Source of the DNA: Polaromonas sp. CG_9.7
GTDB lineage: Bacteria > Pseudomonadota > Gammaproteobacteria > Burkholderiales > Burkholderiaceae_C
Assembly (NCBI RefSeq): GCF_015752205.1
Contig: NZ_JADOVG010000009.1
Coordinates: 1-64,000 of the forward strand
Length of the DNA: 64,000 bases
Direction: 5' to 3'
Within the stretch, counting starts at the first letter, position 1; the number at the start of each line of letters is the position of its first letter. Position numbers and translations under genes: made by a program. The notes beneath the pieces are model-generated. The model was not told the origin of the DNA and did not search any database. It worked only from the letters and a program-made list of their open reading frames with translations. Of this stretch, positions 1 to 8,519 are shown one piece after another.

Positions 1-2
1 TG

Positions 3-95
3 CACTGCAAGACATGCGACATCAAGGACCCGACGCAAAACATCGTCTGGGTCACTCCCGAGGGCGGCGGCGGGCCGAACTACAGCGGCATGTAA
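3..95 (+). CDS. Electron transfer flavoprotein-ubiquinone oxidoreductase, C-terminal end (partial)
   Basis: Only the last 30 codons and the stop are inside the window; the reading frame starts at base 3. The peptide begins [20 protein letters not shown] and ends in GPNYSGM. This is the cysteine-containing iron-sulfur tail of ETF-QO, the inner-membrane enzyme that passes electrons from the electron transfer flavoprotein to ubiquinone during fatty-acid and amino-acid oxidation. The rest of the gene lies upstream of the window. It appears unrelated to the exopolysaccharide genes that follow and marks the left edge of that island. Confidence 0.88.
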   Translation, partial: HCKTCDIKDPTQNIVWVTPEGGGGPNYSGM

Positions 96-436
96 TTCAG
101 AATTGACCGTTGAATTTTTGTATTTAGAGCACTTCAACCTAACTTGAAGTCAGGGAACAAGTCAATAACTTACTGCGGTTTTGCCATAAATCGTTTTCCG
201 TGGCCGCTTGCATGCATTGAACATCACCTCGTGCGCAAGCCCTCTCACGGCCGCCTCGCGCGGCCTAATCGAGCGCTATTTCAGAATTCCAGACAGTTGT
301 TTAAGCCAGATTGAATGCGATCCAACGTCAAAACAGGCTTCTGGTTTGTTTCGATATATCCAAAAAATCGAGATTATCAGTGCGATGGCGTCTGTCATCG
401 TTTATCAGTCGTGATGAAAGCGTGGCTGTTGTAAGT

Positions 437-457
437 AGCTGAGAAAGTCAGCTTTTT
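437..457 (+). terminator. Terminator-like hairpin
   Basis: AGCTGA-gaaag-TCAGCT followed directly by TTTT: a perfect 6-bp stem with a 5-base loop and a T run on the + strand. It lies about 340 bases after the ETF-QO stop, far for that gene's own terminator, so it may end a long 3' UTR or a small RNA. Position and shape are seen; function is inferred. Confidence 0.5.
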
Positions 458-624
458 CTAGCAGTACAAAGCAAAAGCCATTTCGATTGCGAAAGTGGTG
501 TTTAACATCACCCCAGCCCGCGGTTTGGTGAACTTTCTAAAAAAACAACGTTTGGCACGTTTGTACGCTTTCAATAATCAAAGCTACTACCTAGCGAAAA
601 AACCACAAATTCCTAAAGTTTTTA

Positions 625-660
625 TTTGCAAAAATGCAAAATAAAGAAACAAAAATGCAA
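625..660. promoter_or_regulatory. Paired 11-mer repeat, possible operator of the exopolysaccharide operon
   Basis: CAAAAATGCAA occurs exactly at 629-639 and 650-660. The starts are 21 bases apart, two helical turns. The first copy is also part of a palindrome TTTGCA-aaaa-TGCAAA (625-640). The position about 120-150 bases upstream of the first + strand eps gene suits an activator or repressor site; EpsA (20636-19848) is a candidate protein. Binding is inference. Confidence 0.4.
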
Positions 661-778
661 CTTTATGTTGGTAAAAATCTTGGATTCATCTACTGAAAAT
701 AGTTCGTGGGCCATTCGGACTATTGCAGATTGAAGGGTTGGCAAACACACTTCAGACTGTTCAAGTAATGGGAAATTC

Positions 779-1171
779 ATGTGCAGAGCACCGTTTTCAA
801 TTGTATTTTCGGCTGTCTTGCTGGGCGCGGCATTTCATGTGTCGGCGCACGAGTCGACAGCGGTCGGCTTGGCACAGTCCACGGTTGGAAGCCACAACGG
901 TCTGCCCATTTCTGAGCGTTTGGATATTGACAAGGTAAGAAAATCCAATGCGGTATTGACTTACAAAGAAAATCCGATTCAAAGTCAGATTGCTCTTTCA
1001 ACTTCTGGTGACGTTGATCGTCTAATTTCCAAACCTGCATTTAATACCGCTTCAATCCAGCCATATCAGGTTGACTCTGAGTGGCGCTTCATAGCTGCAT
1101 TGCTGGGCACTATGGCCATCATCGGCACAATTGCAGTTCGCCGACGGAAACCAAGCGAGCCTTGGCCATGA
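779..1171 (+). CDS. Small secreted, C-terminally membrane-anchored protein of the EPS locus
   Basis: 130 residues, no family recognised. Residues 1-23 form a signal peptide (FSIVFSAVLLGAAFHVSA) and residues about 102-120 form one hydrophobic segment followed by RRRK. This architecture resembles proteins carrying a PEP-CTERM sorting tail, but the Pro-Glu-Pro motif is missing and no exosortase gene is in the window. The domain between, about 75 residues, would be outside the cytoplasmic membrane. A GGGA stretch lies just upstream of the ATG. The stop overlaps the start of the flippase gene (ATGA), so it is probably co-translated with the EPS operon, as its first gene. Role unknown. Confidence 0.6.
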   Translation: MCRAPFSIVFSAVLLGAAFHVSAHESTAVGLAQSTVGSHNGLPISERLDIDKVRKSNAVLTYKENPIQSQIALSTSGDVDRLISKPAFNTASIQPYQVDSEWRFIAALLGTMAIIGTIAVRRRKPSEPWP

Positions 1172-2697
1172 GCGGACTTGGACAATCTGGCGTTACAGCG
1201 GTTAAATGGAGCGCCGTATCAACGCTGGCACGTTTTGTACTGCAACTAGTCGCTCAGGTGGTTTTGGCTAGAACTCTGGGTCCGGAGATATTTGGAATTT
1301 TTGCCATTGGCATGGTGGTACTTACTTTTGCCAATTTCTTCTCAGGATTTGGATTTAGTTGGAGCCTTCTTCAGCGCACCTCGCTGTGTGACGAGGATGT
1401 GCGTTTTGCCTGGACATGGCAGCTTGTTGTCGGTTTGGTGACCATGATTGGCGTTTATTTTTTGGCGCCGGCACTTGCCGACTACTTTAGGGAACCCAGA
1501 GCGCAATCGGTCATCGAGTGGCTTTCAATTGCTTGCTTGCTTTCCGCGGCTTCCGCACCCGCGACTTATCTCTTGCAGCGCGATCTTAACTTTCGTGCTG
1601 GTGGATTGATTCAAGTAGGTAGCTACATGGCAGGTTACGTCGCCGTTGGTGTGCCCATGGCGATTTTGGGCTGGGGAGCCACATCGCTGGTTGCAGCATG
1701 GCTGGTTCAGGCAGCAGTAGTCTTGGTAGCAAGTTATGTAGTCAAGCCGCACCCACTACGTCCTCTTTTCTGGTACGCGGATGCAGCCTCTGCGGTCGGT
1801 ACAGGAAGGGCAGTATTCCTTACTAATATCGTTAACTGGATGTTAAACAACTTGGACCGGGTAATGATCGGTCGCTTGCTCAATACGCAAGCACTGGGTC
1901 TGTACAACGTAGCCTATAACCTAGCAGCAATGCCCAACAACCTGCTGCTGGGTGCATTGCAACCTGCATTTCTGGCAGCAGGTGCACGTTTGCAAGATGA
2001 ACGTGAGCGGTTGGGACGTGCATACCTCCAAATGCTGGCGACGATCTTTGTACTGGTATTTCCAGTTTTCGTTTTTCTAGCACTCGTTTCAAACGACTTG
2101 ATAAAGCTTCTGTACGGTTCAAAATGGAGCGATGCAGGTACCGTCTTAGGTCTCCTGTTCATGAGCATGCCGGCTTATGTAATTTGGGGTTTGTCAACGC
2201 CAGTTCTCTGGAACACAGGCCGCAAATATTACGAATCATTGTTCCAGTTGCCTATTCTGGTAATCGGTGCACTCGGGTTTTACTTTTTTGCGGATCAAGG
2301 AATTCAAGTTGCAGCGTCAGTTGCCGCATTGATGCTGGTGTTGCGTTCAGCGGTGGTGGGTACTACTGCGTTTCGAGCACTTAAATTAAGCTGGATTGAA
2401 TTGCTGCCTGATGTAGGTCGCGGAATACTTTTTAGTTCTTTGTGCGCAATAACCGTTAAGGTAACTCAGACAGCCGTATCTAATTATCAGATGCCTCTGC
2501 TGTCACTGGCAGCCAGCATACTTGCCGCATTGTCCATTCTGTTGTTACTTCTATTTTTTCGTCCACAGTTACTGGGCGTTCAAAGCGCGTCCATGGTAGT
2601 CAGATTTTTTCCAGGTCTGGCTCAGTTTTTGAGTCAGGATGGTCTTGGCATTCAACGTAGTCCCATCATTGACTCAACGAGCGAACAGCGTTTCTAA
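1168..2697 (+). CDS. Oligosaccharide flippase, Wzx type (MATE-like polysaccharide transporter)
   Basis: About 509 residues beginning MSGLGQSGVTAVKW. It is a membrane protein with about 12-14 hydrophobic segments and the N-terminal pattern of the polysaccharide-biosynthesis flippase family (VKWSAVSTLARFVLQLVAQV followed by LARTLGPEIFG). The family moves undecaprenyl-linked repeat units from the cytoplasmic to the periplasmic face of the inner membrane. The frame is open further upstream, to 1081, but the ATG at 1168 overlaps the preceding stop and gives the normal family N-terminus. The Wzy-like gene follows after 11 bases, as expected for a Wzx/Wzy-dependent pathway. Confidence 0.88.
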   Translation: MSGLGQSGVTAVKWSAVSTLARFVLQLVAQVVLARTLGPEIFGIFAIGMVVLTFANFFSGFGFSWSLLQRTSLCDEDVRFAWTWQLVVGLVTMIGVYFLAPALADYFREPRAQSVIEWLSIACLLSAASAPATYLLQRDLNFRAGGLIQVGSYMAGYVAVGVPMAILGWGATSLVAAWLVQAAVVLVASYVVKPHPLRPLFWYADAASAVGTGRAVFLTNIVNWMLNNLDRVMIGRLLNTQALGLYNVAYNLAAMPNNLLLGALQPAFLAAGARLQDERERLGRAYLQMLATIFVLVFPVFVFLALVSNDLIKLLYGSKWSDAGTVLGLLFMSMPAYVIWGLSTPVLWNTGRKYYESLFQLPILVIGALGFYFFADQGIQVAASVAALMLVLRSAVVGTTAFRALKLSWIELLPDVGRGILFSSLCAITVKVTQTAVSNYQMPLLSLAASILAALSILLLLLFFRPQLLGVQSASMVVRFFPGLAQFLSQDGLGIQRSPIIDSTSEQRF

Positions 2698-2708
2698 GGC
2701 CGGTTGTA

Positions 2709-4196
2709 ATGCAAGAAACACTCATCACTTTTATTCTGGTTGCTGGCGCAATTTTGGCAGCCTTAGCGGCCACCACGGTCATGGTTGGTACTGTTCATCT
2801 GACATCCCATCGTTCGCATGGCTATCTTCACCTGATTTTTTATGCCATGGTAGTTATGGTGGCGCTCAGTACGATTTTGTCAGGACGAGATCTGTCTGTT
2901 GTCAATTTGAATTTTGAAGAAGCACCTGTCACGTTACGTCATCCCATCATGCGATGGCTCCAGCCTATGCTTTCCTTGTTAATGCTTACAGTTGCAGGCG
3001 AACGCATTCTCAGCTATTGGTTTAACAAAGAAAAAACATTAAATGCACCATTGGTATTATTGTTCAGCTATATCATTTTCTGGTTAGGTACTGTAGTGTC
3101 TCCTGCCTTATTGGGGGCACATCCAACCATCACTCACGATTACGTATATCCGCTGGTTATTGGAGTCGCAGCAATACTGGTTTCGGGAGTTGAACGCGAC
3201 GTAGCATTCAAAGCTACGCGTAATATTTTATTTTTATTCATGACAGCAAGCATGGCGTTAATTCCGTTTAAGACTGGAATGGTTTTAGAAACAACATATT
3301 CGCAAGGCTTGCTGCCGGGGGTACCACGTTTGGCTGGTCTAGCCGCACACGCTGTGTCTTTGGCAATATTGGCGCAACTTGGATTAATATGCTTACTGAC
3401 ACTTCCTTATGAAAATAAATGGCTAAATCGTTTGGCTTGGGTATTAGGACTAACTGTACTTTTTCTAGCACAATCCAAAACAACCTGGATAGCCTTTCTT
3501 ATTTGCTGGCTATGCTTTATAAGTATTCAAAAAGGTCCTATATTTATGCGCCGTTTAGGAGATCCGGCTCGTCCAGAATTTGGAATTGCATCAATTTTAA
3601 TTCTCATGCTATCCGTTTTAGCTGTGGGGCTGGTATTGATGTTTGGTGACTTGGGAACTCGCATCAATATCTTCTTCAACAGTGCAGAAGGCGCCCAACT
3701 TGCTTCATTGACAGGAAGAGATAAAATTTGGGCCATTGCCTATGATGAATGGCAGCGAAATCCCATATTTGGTTATGGCCCATTGATCTGGGAAACGGAC
3801 TTTCGAATCAGTATTGGTATGCCTAATGCCACACATGCCCACAACCAATTTATGGATACATTGTCACGTTCCGGCATTGTTGGTTCAACGGCGCTTTTAC
3901 TTTATATATTGGTATTAACAGCTATGTCGGTGCGCTATGCACGTGAAAGCAAGGGCCTGACGTTGGCACTGTTTATTTTATTGATGATGCGTTCTGTTAG
4001 TGAGGTTCCACTGTCTCTTTTTGGATATGGCCCAGAGTTTATTGCTCACCTGTTGTTACTAATGGCACTTGCATCAAGTGCAAGTGAGGTTCGTACCCGC
4101 ATGCACCAAAGAAACTTCACACCAAGATATACAGGTACATTTTCGAAATATCCTCCAGCAAGAAATCCGCTGAATGCTGCAAGGACAGGTGCATGA
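2709..4196 (+). CDS. O-antigen ligase / Wzy-type polymerase family membrane protein
   Basis: 495 residues with about ten to twelve hydrophobic segments and a large periplasmic loop near residues 340-400. That loop carries the Wzy_C signature THAHNQFMDTLSRSGIVG, preceded by NPIFGYGP. Family members join undecaprenyl-linked repeat units in the periplasm, either as polymerase or as ligase. Next to a Wzx flippase and with an EpsF/EpsG chain-length system in the - arm, polymerase is the likelier role; sequence alone does not separate the two. The stop overlaps the start of the next glycosyltransferase gene (ATGA at 4193). Confidence 0.82.
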   Translation: MQETLITFILVAGAILAALAATTVMVGTVHLTSHRSHGYLHLIFYAMVVMVALSTILSGRDLSVVNLNFEEAPVTLRHPIMRWLQPMLSLLMLTVAGERILSYWFNKEKTLNAPLVLLFSYIIFWLGTVVSPALLGAHPTITHDYVYPLVIGVAAILVSGVERDVAFKATRNILFLFMTASMALIPFKTGMVLETTYSQGLLPGVPRLAGLAAHAVSLAILAQLGLICLLTLPYENKWLNRLAWVLGLTVLFLAQSKTTWIAFLICWLCFISIQKGPIFMRRLGDPARPEFGIASILILMLSVLAVGLVLMFGDLGTRINIFFNSAEGAQLASLTGRDKIWAIAYDEWQRNPIFGYGPLIWETDFRISIGMPNATHAHNQFMDTLSRSGIVGSTALLLYILVLTAMSVRYARESKGLTLALFILLMMRSVSEVPLSLFGYGPEFIAHLLLLMALASSASEVRTRMHQRNFTPRYTGTFSKYPPARNPLNAARTGA

Positions 4197-5167
4197 AGTT
4201 TTCTGTAGTTATTCCGCTTTATAACAAAGCGTCTTACATCTGCTGCTCGGTACAGTCAGTACTGAGCCAATCTTTTACGGATTTTGAAGTAATCATCGTT
4301 GATGATGGTTCGAGTGATGGTGGATCTGAATTAGTCAGGGTAATGACTGATCCTCGTATTCGCGTGGTACATCAAATCAACGCCGGTGTGTCCGCAGCCC
4401 GAAACCGGGGTATTGCACTGGCGCAAGGGGAATGGGTAGCCTTTCTTGATGCCGATGACTGGCATCATCCTAATCACCTCCAATGCCTCCTGGATGCTCA
4501 TAAAGCTTGGCCGGTAGCAGATGCAGTCGCAACTGATTTCATTCTGATCTCAGACTCAGATGGTTCTTGGCCACCGCCTTGGCCAACCTGCAAAGAGATT
4601 CCCGAAGTGGAACTCATCACAGATTTGCCACGCCGGTGGATGGTCGGGCCATCGCTTTGTAGCAGTTCCGTGGCAGTACGAAGAGAGCGATTACAACAGA
4701 TGCAGCCATGCTTTCCAAATGGCGAATCCCAAGCCGAAGACCTTGACTTCTGGTTTCGCTTGGCAGAGCAGACTCCGATTGCTTTGGCACATGCACCACT
4801 TGTTGCGTACCGGATTGATGTTGATGGAAGCCTTTCAGCCGGACATAAAGTAGTCACCATACCCCGTTCACTAGAACGGATGGAAGTTCGCGCTACATCG
4901 GGCTCAATGACAGCGACGCAACGTCGATCAGCTTTATGGTTCATTGCACAGCACAAATTGACTCTAGCCAGAAGTGCACTTTCATCGGGAGAGCGCATTC
5001 AAGGCATTAAATGGCTGATGAAGGGACGCCATGCCATCACCAGCAAACGCTGGTGGATGACAGCGGTCATGGTTTTATTTTGTCCGCAAGCCCTGGTAAC
5101 AAGTTGGGAACAGTGGCGCACAAATCGTAAATACCGTCACTCCAACATCACGGATGTCAGAGGCTGA
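4193..5167 (+). CDS. Glycosyltransferase family 2
   Basis: 324 residues. The N-terminal GT-A domain (about 1-230) starts KFSVVIPLYNKASYICCSVQ, has the nucleotide-binding acidic motif VDDGSSDGG and the metal-binding pair in FLDADDWHHP. The C-terminal 60 residues contain a weakly hydrophobic, basic stretch that could touch the membrane. It would add one sugar from a nucleotide-sugar donor to the growing lipid-linked unit on the cytoplasmic side. Donor and acceptor cannot be read from the sequence. The ATG overlaps the stop of the polymerase gene. Confidence 0.85.
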   Translation: MKFSVVIPLYNKASYICCSVQSVLSQSFTDFEVIIVDDGSSDGGSELVRVMTDPRIRVVHQINAGVSAARNRGIALAQGEWVAFLDADDWHHPNHLQCLLDAHKAWPVADAVATDFILISDSDGSWPPPWPTCKEIPEVELITDLPRRWMVGPSLCSSSVAVRRERLQQMQPCFPNGESQAEDLDFWFRLAEQTPIALAHAPLVAYRIDVDGSLSAGHKVVTIPRSLERMEVRATSGSMTATQRRSALWFIAQHKLTLARSALSSGERIQGIKWLMKGRHAITSKRWWMTAVMVLFCPQALVTSWEQWRTNRKYRHSNITDVRG

Positions 5168-5168
5168 T

Positions 5169-6245
5169 ATGAAACCTGAAAATTTCTCTGATAGTTTTTC
5201 GGCTATGGACTGCCGGATAACCATCATTATCAAGTCATTAAACGAAGAACAACGAATTTCACTTGCCATAGAAAGCGCACTGCGTGCAATTGAAAAGGTG
5301 GGCGGCGAAGTAATCTTGGCTGACTCAAATTCGACTGACAGAACAATTGAGTTGGCCTTGGCGTATCCGATACGCATTGTGCAACTTGCCAACGCTGAAG
5401 ATCGTTGCTGTGGAGTGGGCCCGCAGCTGGGCTACCAACACTCACGTGGGGAGTTCATCTATCTTCTTGACGGAGATATGGAGATGCTGGAAGGTTTTCT
5501 GGAAGTTGCACTGGACTTCATGATGAAGAATCCCGATGCCGCGGGCGTAGGCGGCCAATTGGTTGAACTGAATACCGAAAGCCTTGAATATATAGCCAGA
5601 AGTGCACAGAAGCGCGCTCACGTAAATCCAGGAATTGTAGACCGCCTTGACGGTGGCGGACTATACAGGCGTGAAGCCATCGAAGCAGTAGGATATTTTT
5701 CCGATCGGAATCTGCACAGTTATGAAGAATTTGACTTGGCCATTCGTCTACGCAGCAGAGGTTGGAAACTCTGGCGCCTTTCCTTGGATGCTGTTCGTCA
5801 CATGGGACATGACGCTCCACCCTATAAATTGCTTAGGCGACGTTGGGAGACAAAATATCTTTGGGGTTTGGGCGAGCTGGTCAGAGCTTCAACAGGTCAC
5901 AATCGTTTAAAAATGGTGTTTCAAGGTCTTCACGAACTTAAGATTTACTTGAGTATTCTAGGTTGGTGGATATTATTGCTCAGTATTCTTGTTTGGCCAA
6001 TTTCTGGATCGGCCAAATTCGTTTGGTTTGGCATGTTACTTACAGCGCCACTTGCCATGATGAGTTGGCGCAAACGTTCCTTTACTAAAGCACTTTATAG
6101 TATTGTCTCATGGTGTTTTAACGCCGTAGGACTGGTGCGGGGCATTATGCAACCGCAACGACCTGCAAACTCATTAATTCCGAGTCTGATTATCAGGGAT
6201 TACCATGACTTATCATTACATTCAACATCAGGCGTACCGCGATAA
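5169..6245 (+). CDS. Glycosyltransferase family 2 with C-terminal membrane segments
   Basis: 358 residues from the ATG at 5169. I chose it over the in-frame ATG at 5154 because AGAGG lies six bases upstream; the earlier start has no such site. The GT-A domain shows ITIIIKSLNEEQRISLAIES, the acidic motif ADSNSTDRT and the DxD-like LLDGDMEM. Two or three hydrophobic segments follow (about residues 260-325), as in dolichol-phosphate-mannose-synthase-like transferases. It is likely an inner-membrane-associated sugar transferase of the same repeat unit. Specificity unknown. Confidence 0.83.
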   Translation: MKPENFSDSFSAMDCRITIIIKSLNEEQRISLAIESALRAIEKVGGEVILADSNSTDRTIELALAYPIRIVQLANAEDRCCGVGPQLGYQHSRGEFIYLLDGDMEMLEGFLEVALDFMMKNPDAAGVGGQLVELNTESLEYIARSAQKRAHVNPGIVDRLDGGGLYRREAIEAVGYFSDRNLHSYEEFDLAIRLRSRGWKLWRLSLDAVRHMGHDAPPYKLLRRRWETKYLWGLGELVRASTGHNRLKMVFQGLHELKIYLSILGWWILLLSILVWPISGSAKFVWFGMLLTAPLAMMSWRKRSFTKALYSIVSWCFNAVGLVRGIMQPQRPANSLIPSLIIRDYHDLSLHSTSGVPR

Positions 6246-6274
6246 AGCAGAAATAATAATCACTGGGTTCATAT

Positions 6275-7330
6275 ATGCCTGCAAAGCAACTACTAGGTAT
6301 TCAAATTTTAAGATTTATTGCGGCCATGTTGGTCGTGATAATGCACACCACTGAAGCCATCTCGGTTCGCATAACCGGTGCAGGACCAGATCATTACTGG
6401 AGTAGCGGAGCAATAGGGGTAGATATATTTTTTGTCATAAGCGGTTTTGTTATGGCTATGTCTACAGCAAAATTACCTACAGACTACAAAATTCATTTTT
6501 ATTCAGCATGGATATTCATGAAGCGGAGACTTATCAGAGTTGTACCGCTTTACTGGTTCTACACGTTTTTAAAGACAGCACTTGTGCTAATTTTGCCAAG
6601 TCTGGCTCTTAGAACTTCAATCGATCCTGATCATCTTTTGGCTTCCCTATTTTTTATTCCAGCAATCAGTCCATGGGGAATGGTTCAACCAACTTTACCT
6701 GTAGGTTGGACACTAAATTTTGAAATGCTCTTTTATATAGTATTTTCTATTGCAATAGCTTTTGGAACTGCACGTATTAGGTTTTGCTTTATTTTCTTTT
6801 TAATAATTTTCTTTGCTGCACAAGTTTTTTCTGAATATGCAGCTTTAAAATTTTACGGTCAGTCATTACTTTTTGAGTTTATCCTAGGTATGAGCATTGC
6901 TCACTTATATATTAAATATCCATATGCACCACCAAAAATAGGTTTAATAGTGGGAATTATCGGAGTTATACTTATTTTATCAATAAATTGGAAAGACTTA
7001 CTTTACGGATTTTCAACCTGGGAAGTCGGTGCTGGTTTTACAGTGCTTGTTGTAGTTTGGATTGAACCGTGGATTGTTCGATTTCGGCTCGCGTCCAAAA
7101 TGTCGTTTTTAGGTGACTGTTCTTATTCAATTTATCTTTCGCATACCTTTATAGTTCCTTTTGGTGTTCTTGTACTTAAAAACCTGGGCTTCCAGGAGAG
7201 CATTATAATTATTCCATTAATCAGTCTGGCCGTTATTGCAGGAGGCTTTCTGTCTTATAAATTTATTGAATTGCCAATGATAACAATTCTTAACAAAGCT
7301 TTTTTTAAAAGACCCGTATATTCATTATAA
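6275..7330 (+). CDS. Acyltransferase family 3 (OafA-like) membrane protein
   Basis: 351 residues with about ten transmembrane segments. It opens QLLGIQILRFIAAMLVVIMH, including the family's essential membrane histidine, and has the typical RRLIRVVPLYWFYT arginine motif around residue 90. These enzymes transfer acetyl or similar groups to sugars of exported polysaccharides. The gene is one of the most AT-rich of the window and is separated by short gaps from its neighbours. The acylated residue cannot be predicted. Confidence 0.87.
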   Translation: MPAKQLLGIQILRFIAAMLVVIMHTTEAISVRITGAGPDHYWSSGAIGVDIFFVISGFVMAMSTAKLPTDYKIHFYSAWIFMKRRLIRVVPLYWFYTFLKTALVLILPSLALRTSIDPDHLLASLFFIPAISPWGMVQPTLPVGWTLNFEMLFYIVFSIAIAFGTARIRFCFIFFLIIFFAAQVFSEYAALKFYGQSLLFEFILGMSIAHLYIKYPYAPPKIGLIVGIIGVILILSINWKDLLYGFSTWEVGAGFTVLVVVWIEPWIVRFRLASKMSFLGDCSYSIYLSHTFIVPFGVLVLKNLGFQESIIIIPLISLAVIAGGFLSYKFIELPMITILNKAFFKRPVYSL

Positions 7331-7388
7331 AAATTTATTTATAAATATGCAAAACGAATTAATTCGGGGATTAATCTTGCGCGAACAT

Positions 7389-8519
7389 ATGGAAAAATAT
7401 ATTTATATAGCCTGTCCTTGGACGCCAAAGGGTGGAGGCATGTTTAAAGTTGCAGATTATTTAATTCAAGCACAAGACAGAGATGCTATAAATGCGGCTA
7501 CATTACGACCGCTTGATACACGTGGTGGGAGCAATGCACTTTATTCTTTCTTTATTTTGATAACTGCTCTTACGAAACTAATACGAGGTCGATATACCGG
7601 ACAGTTGGCAGGGGTTCATGTCAACATGGCTGAGCGTCTTAGCCTTTTTAGAAAAAGTGCTGTAGTGGTTTTTTGCAAAATGTTGGGTATACCTGTAGTG
7701 CTACACCTTCACGCGGCACAACTCCCTGCTTTCTATCGAAAGTTGCCACTACCATTGAAAAGTCTCACACGCTGGGTGTTTTCACTTCCTGCCACTTGTC
7801 TAGTACTTGGTGAAGAATCACATCGCTTCGTAACAGAAGAGTTACTTGTTCCTGAAAATCGAGTACAAGTCATTATCAACGGAGTTCCCGAACCTATCAA
7901 CACCAGGCGAAAACCAGATAATTCAAGGGTAAAGCGTGTGCTTTTTTTAGGGAATTTATCAGAACGCAAAGGTGTTTCAGACCTTTTAAAGGCACTTGCC
8001 TTACCAGGATTCGACATTTCCCGCCTTGAAGTCACGCTTGCCGGAGGAGGCAATATATTGGCTTACGAAGCAACTGCACTTAAGCTTGGAATTAACGGGT
8101 TCGTGCGATTTACCGGGTGGTCAAATCAGCACCAGGTTTCTGAGTTAATGTCACATGCCGATCTGCTTGTGTTGCCCTCATATGACGAAGGGCTGCCTCT
8201 TGTAATTCTTGAAGCACTGGCCAATAGCGTCGTAGTCGTTTGTACACCCGTAGGTGAAATTCCGTCTGTGCTGACCGATGGATTAAATGCCTGCTTTGTC
8301 CAACCTGGTGATGTGCAAGGAATTGCATGTGCTCTCCAATGTGTGCTGAACAATCACGAATTTATGCTGGAACTTGAAAAAAATGGACGTAGGCTTTATG
8401 AAGAAAAATTTTCGGTGAATCAATTTTTTGACAGTGTGGCTAAAGTTCATCAACGCCACTTTGGTATAGCAGGTCAAGTGCGTTTAGACAACACAGCACA
8501 TCATAAGGAAGTATCGTGA
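7389..8519 (+). CDS. Glycosyltransferase family 4 (GT-B fold)
   Basis: 376 residues from the ATG at 7389 (MEKYIYIACPWTPKGGGM). An in-frame ATG at 7347 would add 14 residues without any usual N-terminal feature. The glycine-rich KGGGM near the start, the FLGNLSERKGVSDLLKAL motif opening the C-terminal Rossmann domain, and the E-x7-E signature in PSYDEGLPLVILEALA identify a retaining GT4 enzyme. It acts in the cytoplasm on the lipid-linked repeat unit. The stop overlaps the GTG start of the next gene. Confidence 0.86.
   Translation: MEKYIYIACPWTPKGGGMFKVADYLIQAQDRDAINAATLRPLDTRGGSNALYSFFILITALTKLIRGRYTGQLAGVHVNMAERLSLFRKSAVVVFCKMLGIPVVLHLHAAQLPAFYRKLPLPLKSLTRWVFSLPATCLVLGEESHRFVTEELLVPENRVQVIINGVPEPINTRRKPDNSRVKRVLFLGNLSERKGVSDLLKALALPGFDISRLEVTLAGGGNILAYEATALKLGINGFVRFTGWSNQHQVSELMSHADLLVLPSYDEGLPLVILEALANSVVVVCTPVGEIPSVLTDGLNACFVQPGDVQGIACALQCVLNNHEFMLELEKNGRRLYEEKFSVNQFFDSVAKVHQRHFGIAGQVRLDNTAHHKEVS

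Larger units (their letters stand above)
96..778. other. Non-coding stretch before the exopolysaccharide operon
   Basis: About 680 bases with no gene I can support. Composition changes from GC-rich at the left to strongly AT-rich at the right (about 480-700), typical of a promoter region and an island edge. It holds a terminator-like hairpin (437-457) and a pair of identical 11-mers (629-660), listed separately. A 68-codon open frame at 208-414 has no recognisable product and is not called. Confidence 0.6.

Noticed and set aside
208..414. A 68-codon frame in the left non-coding region
   Set aside because: No ribosome-binding site, no family features, and AT/GC pattern not protein-like.
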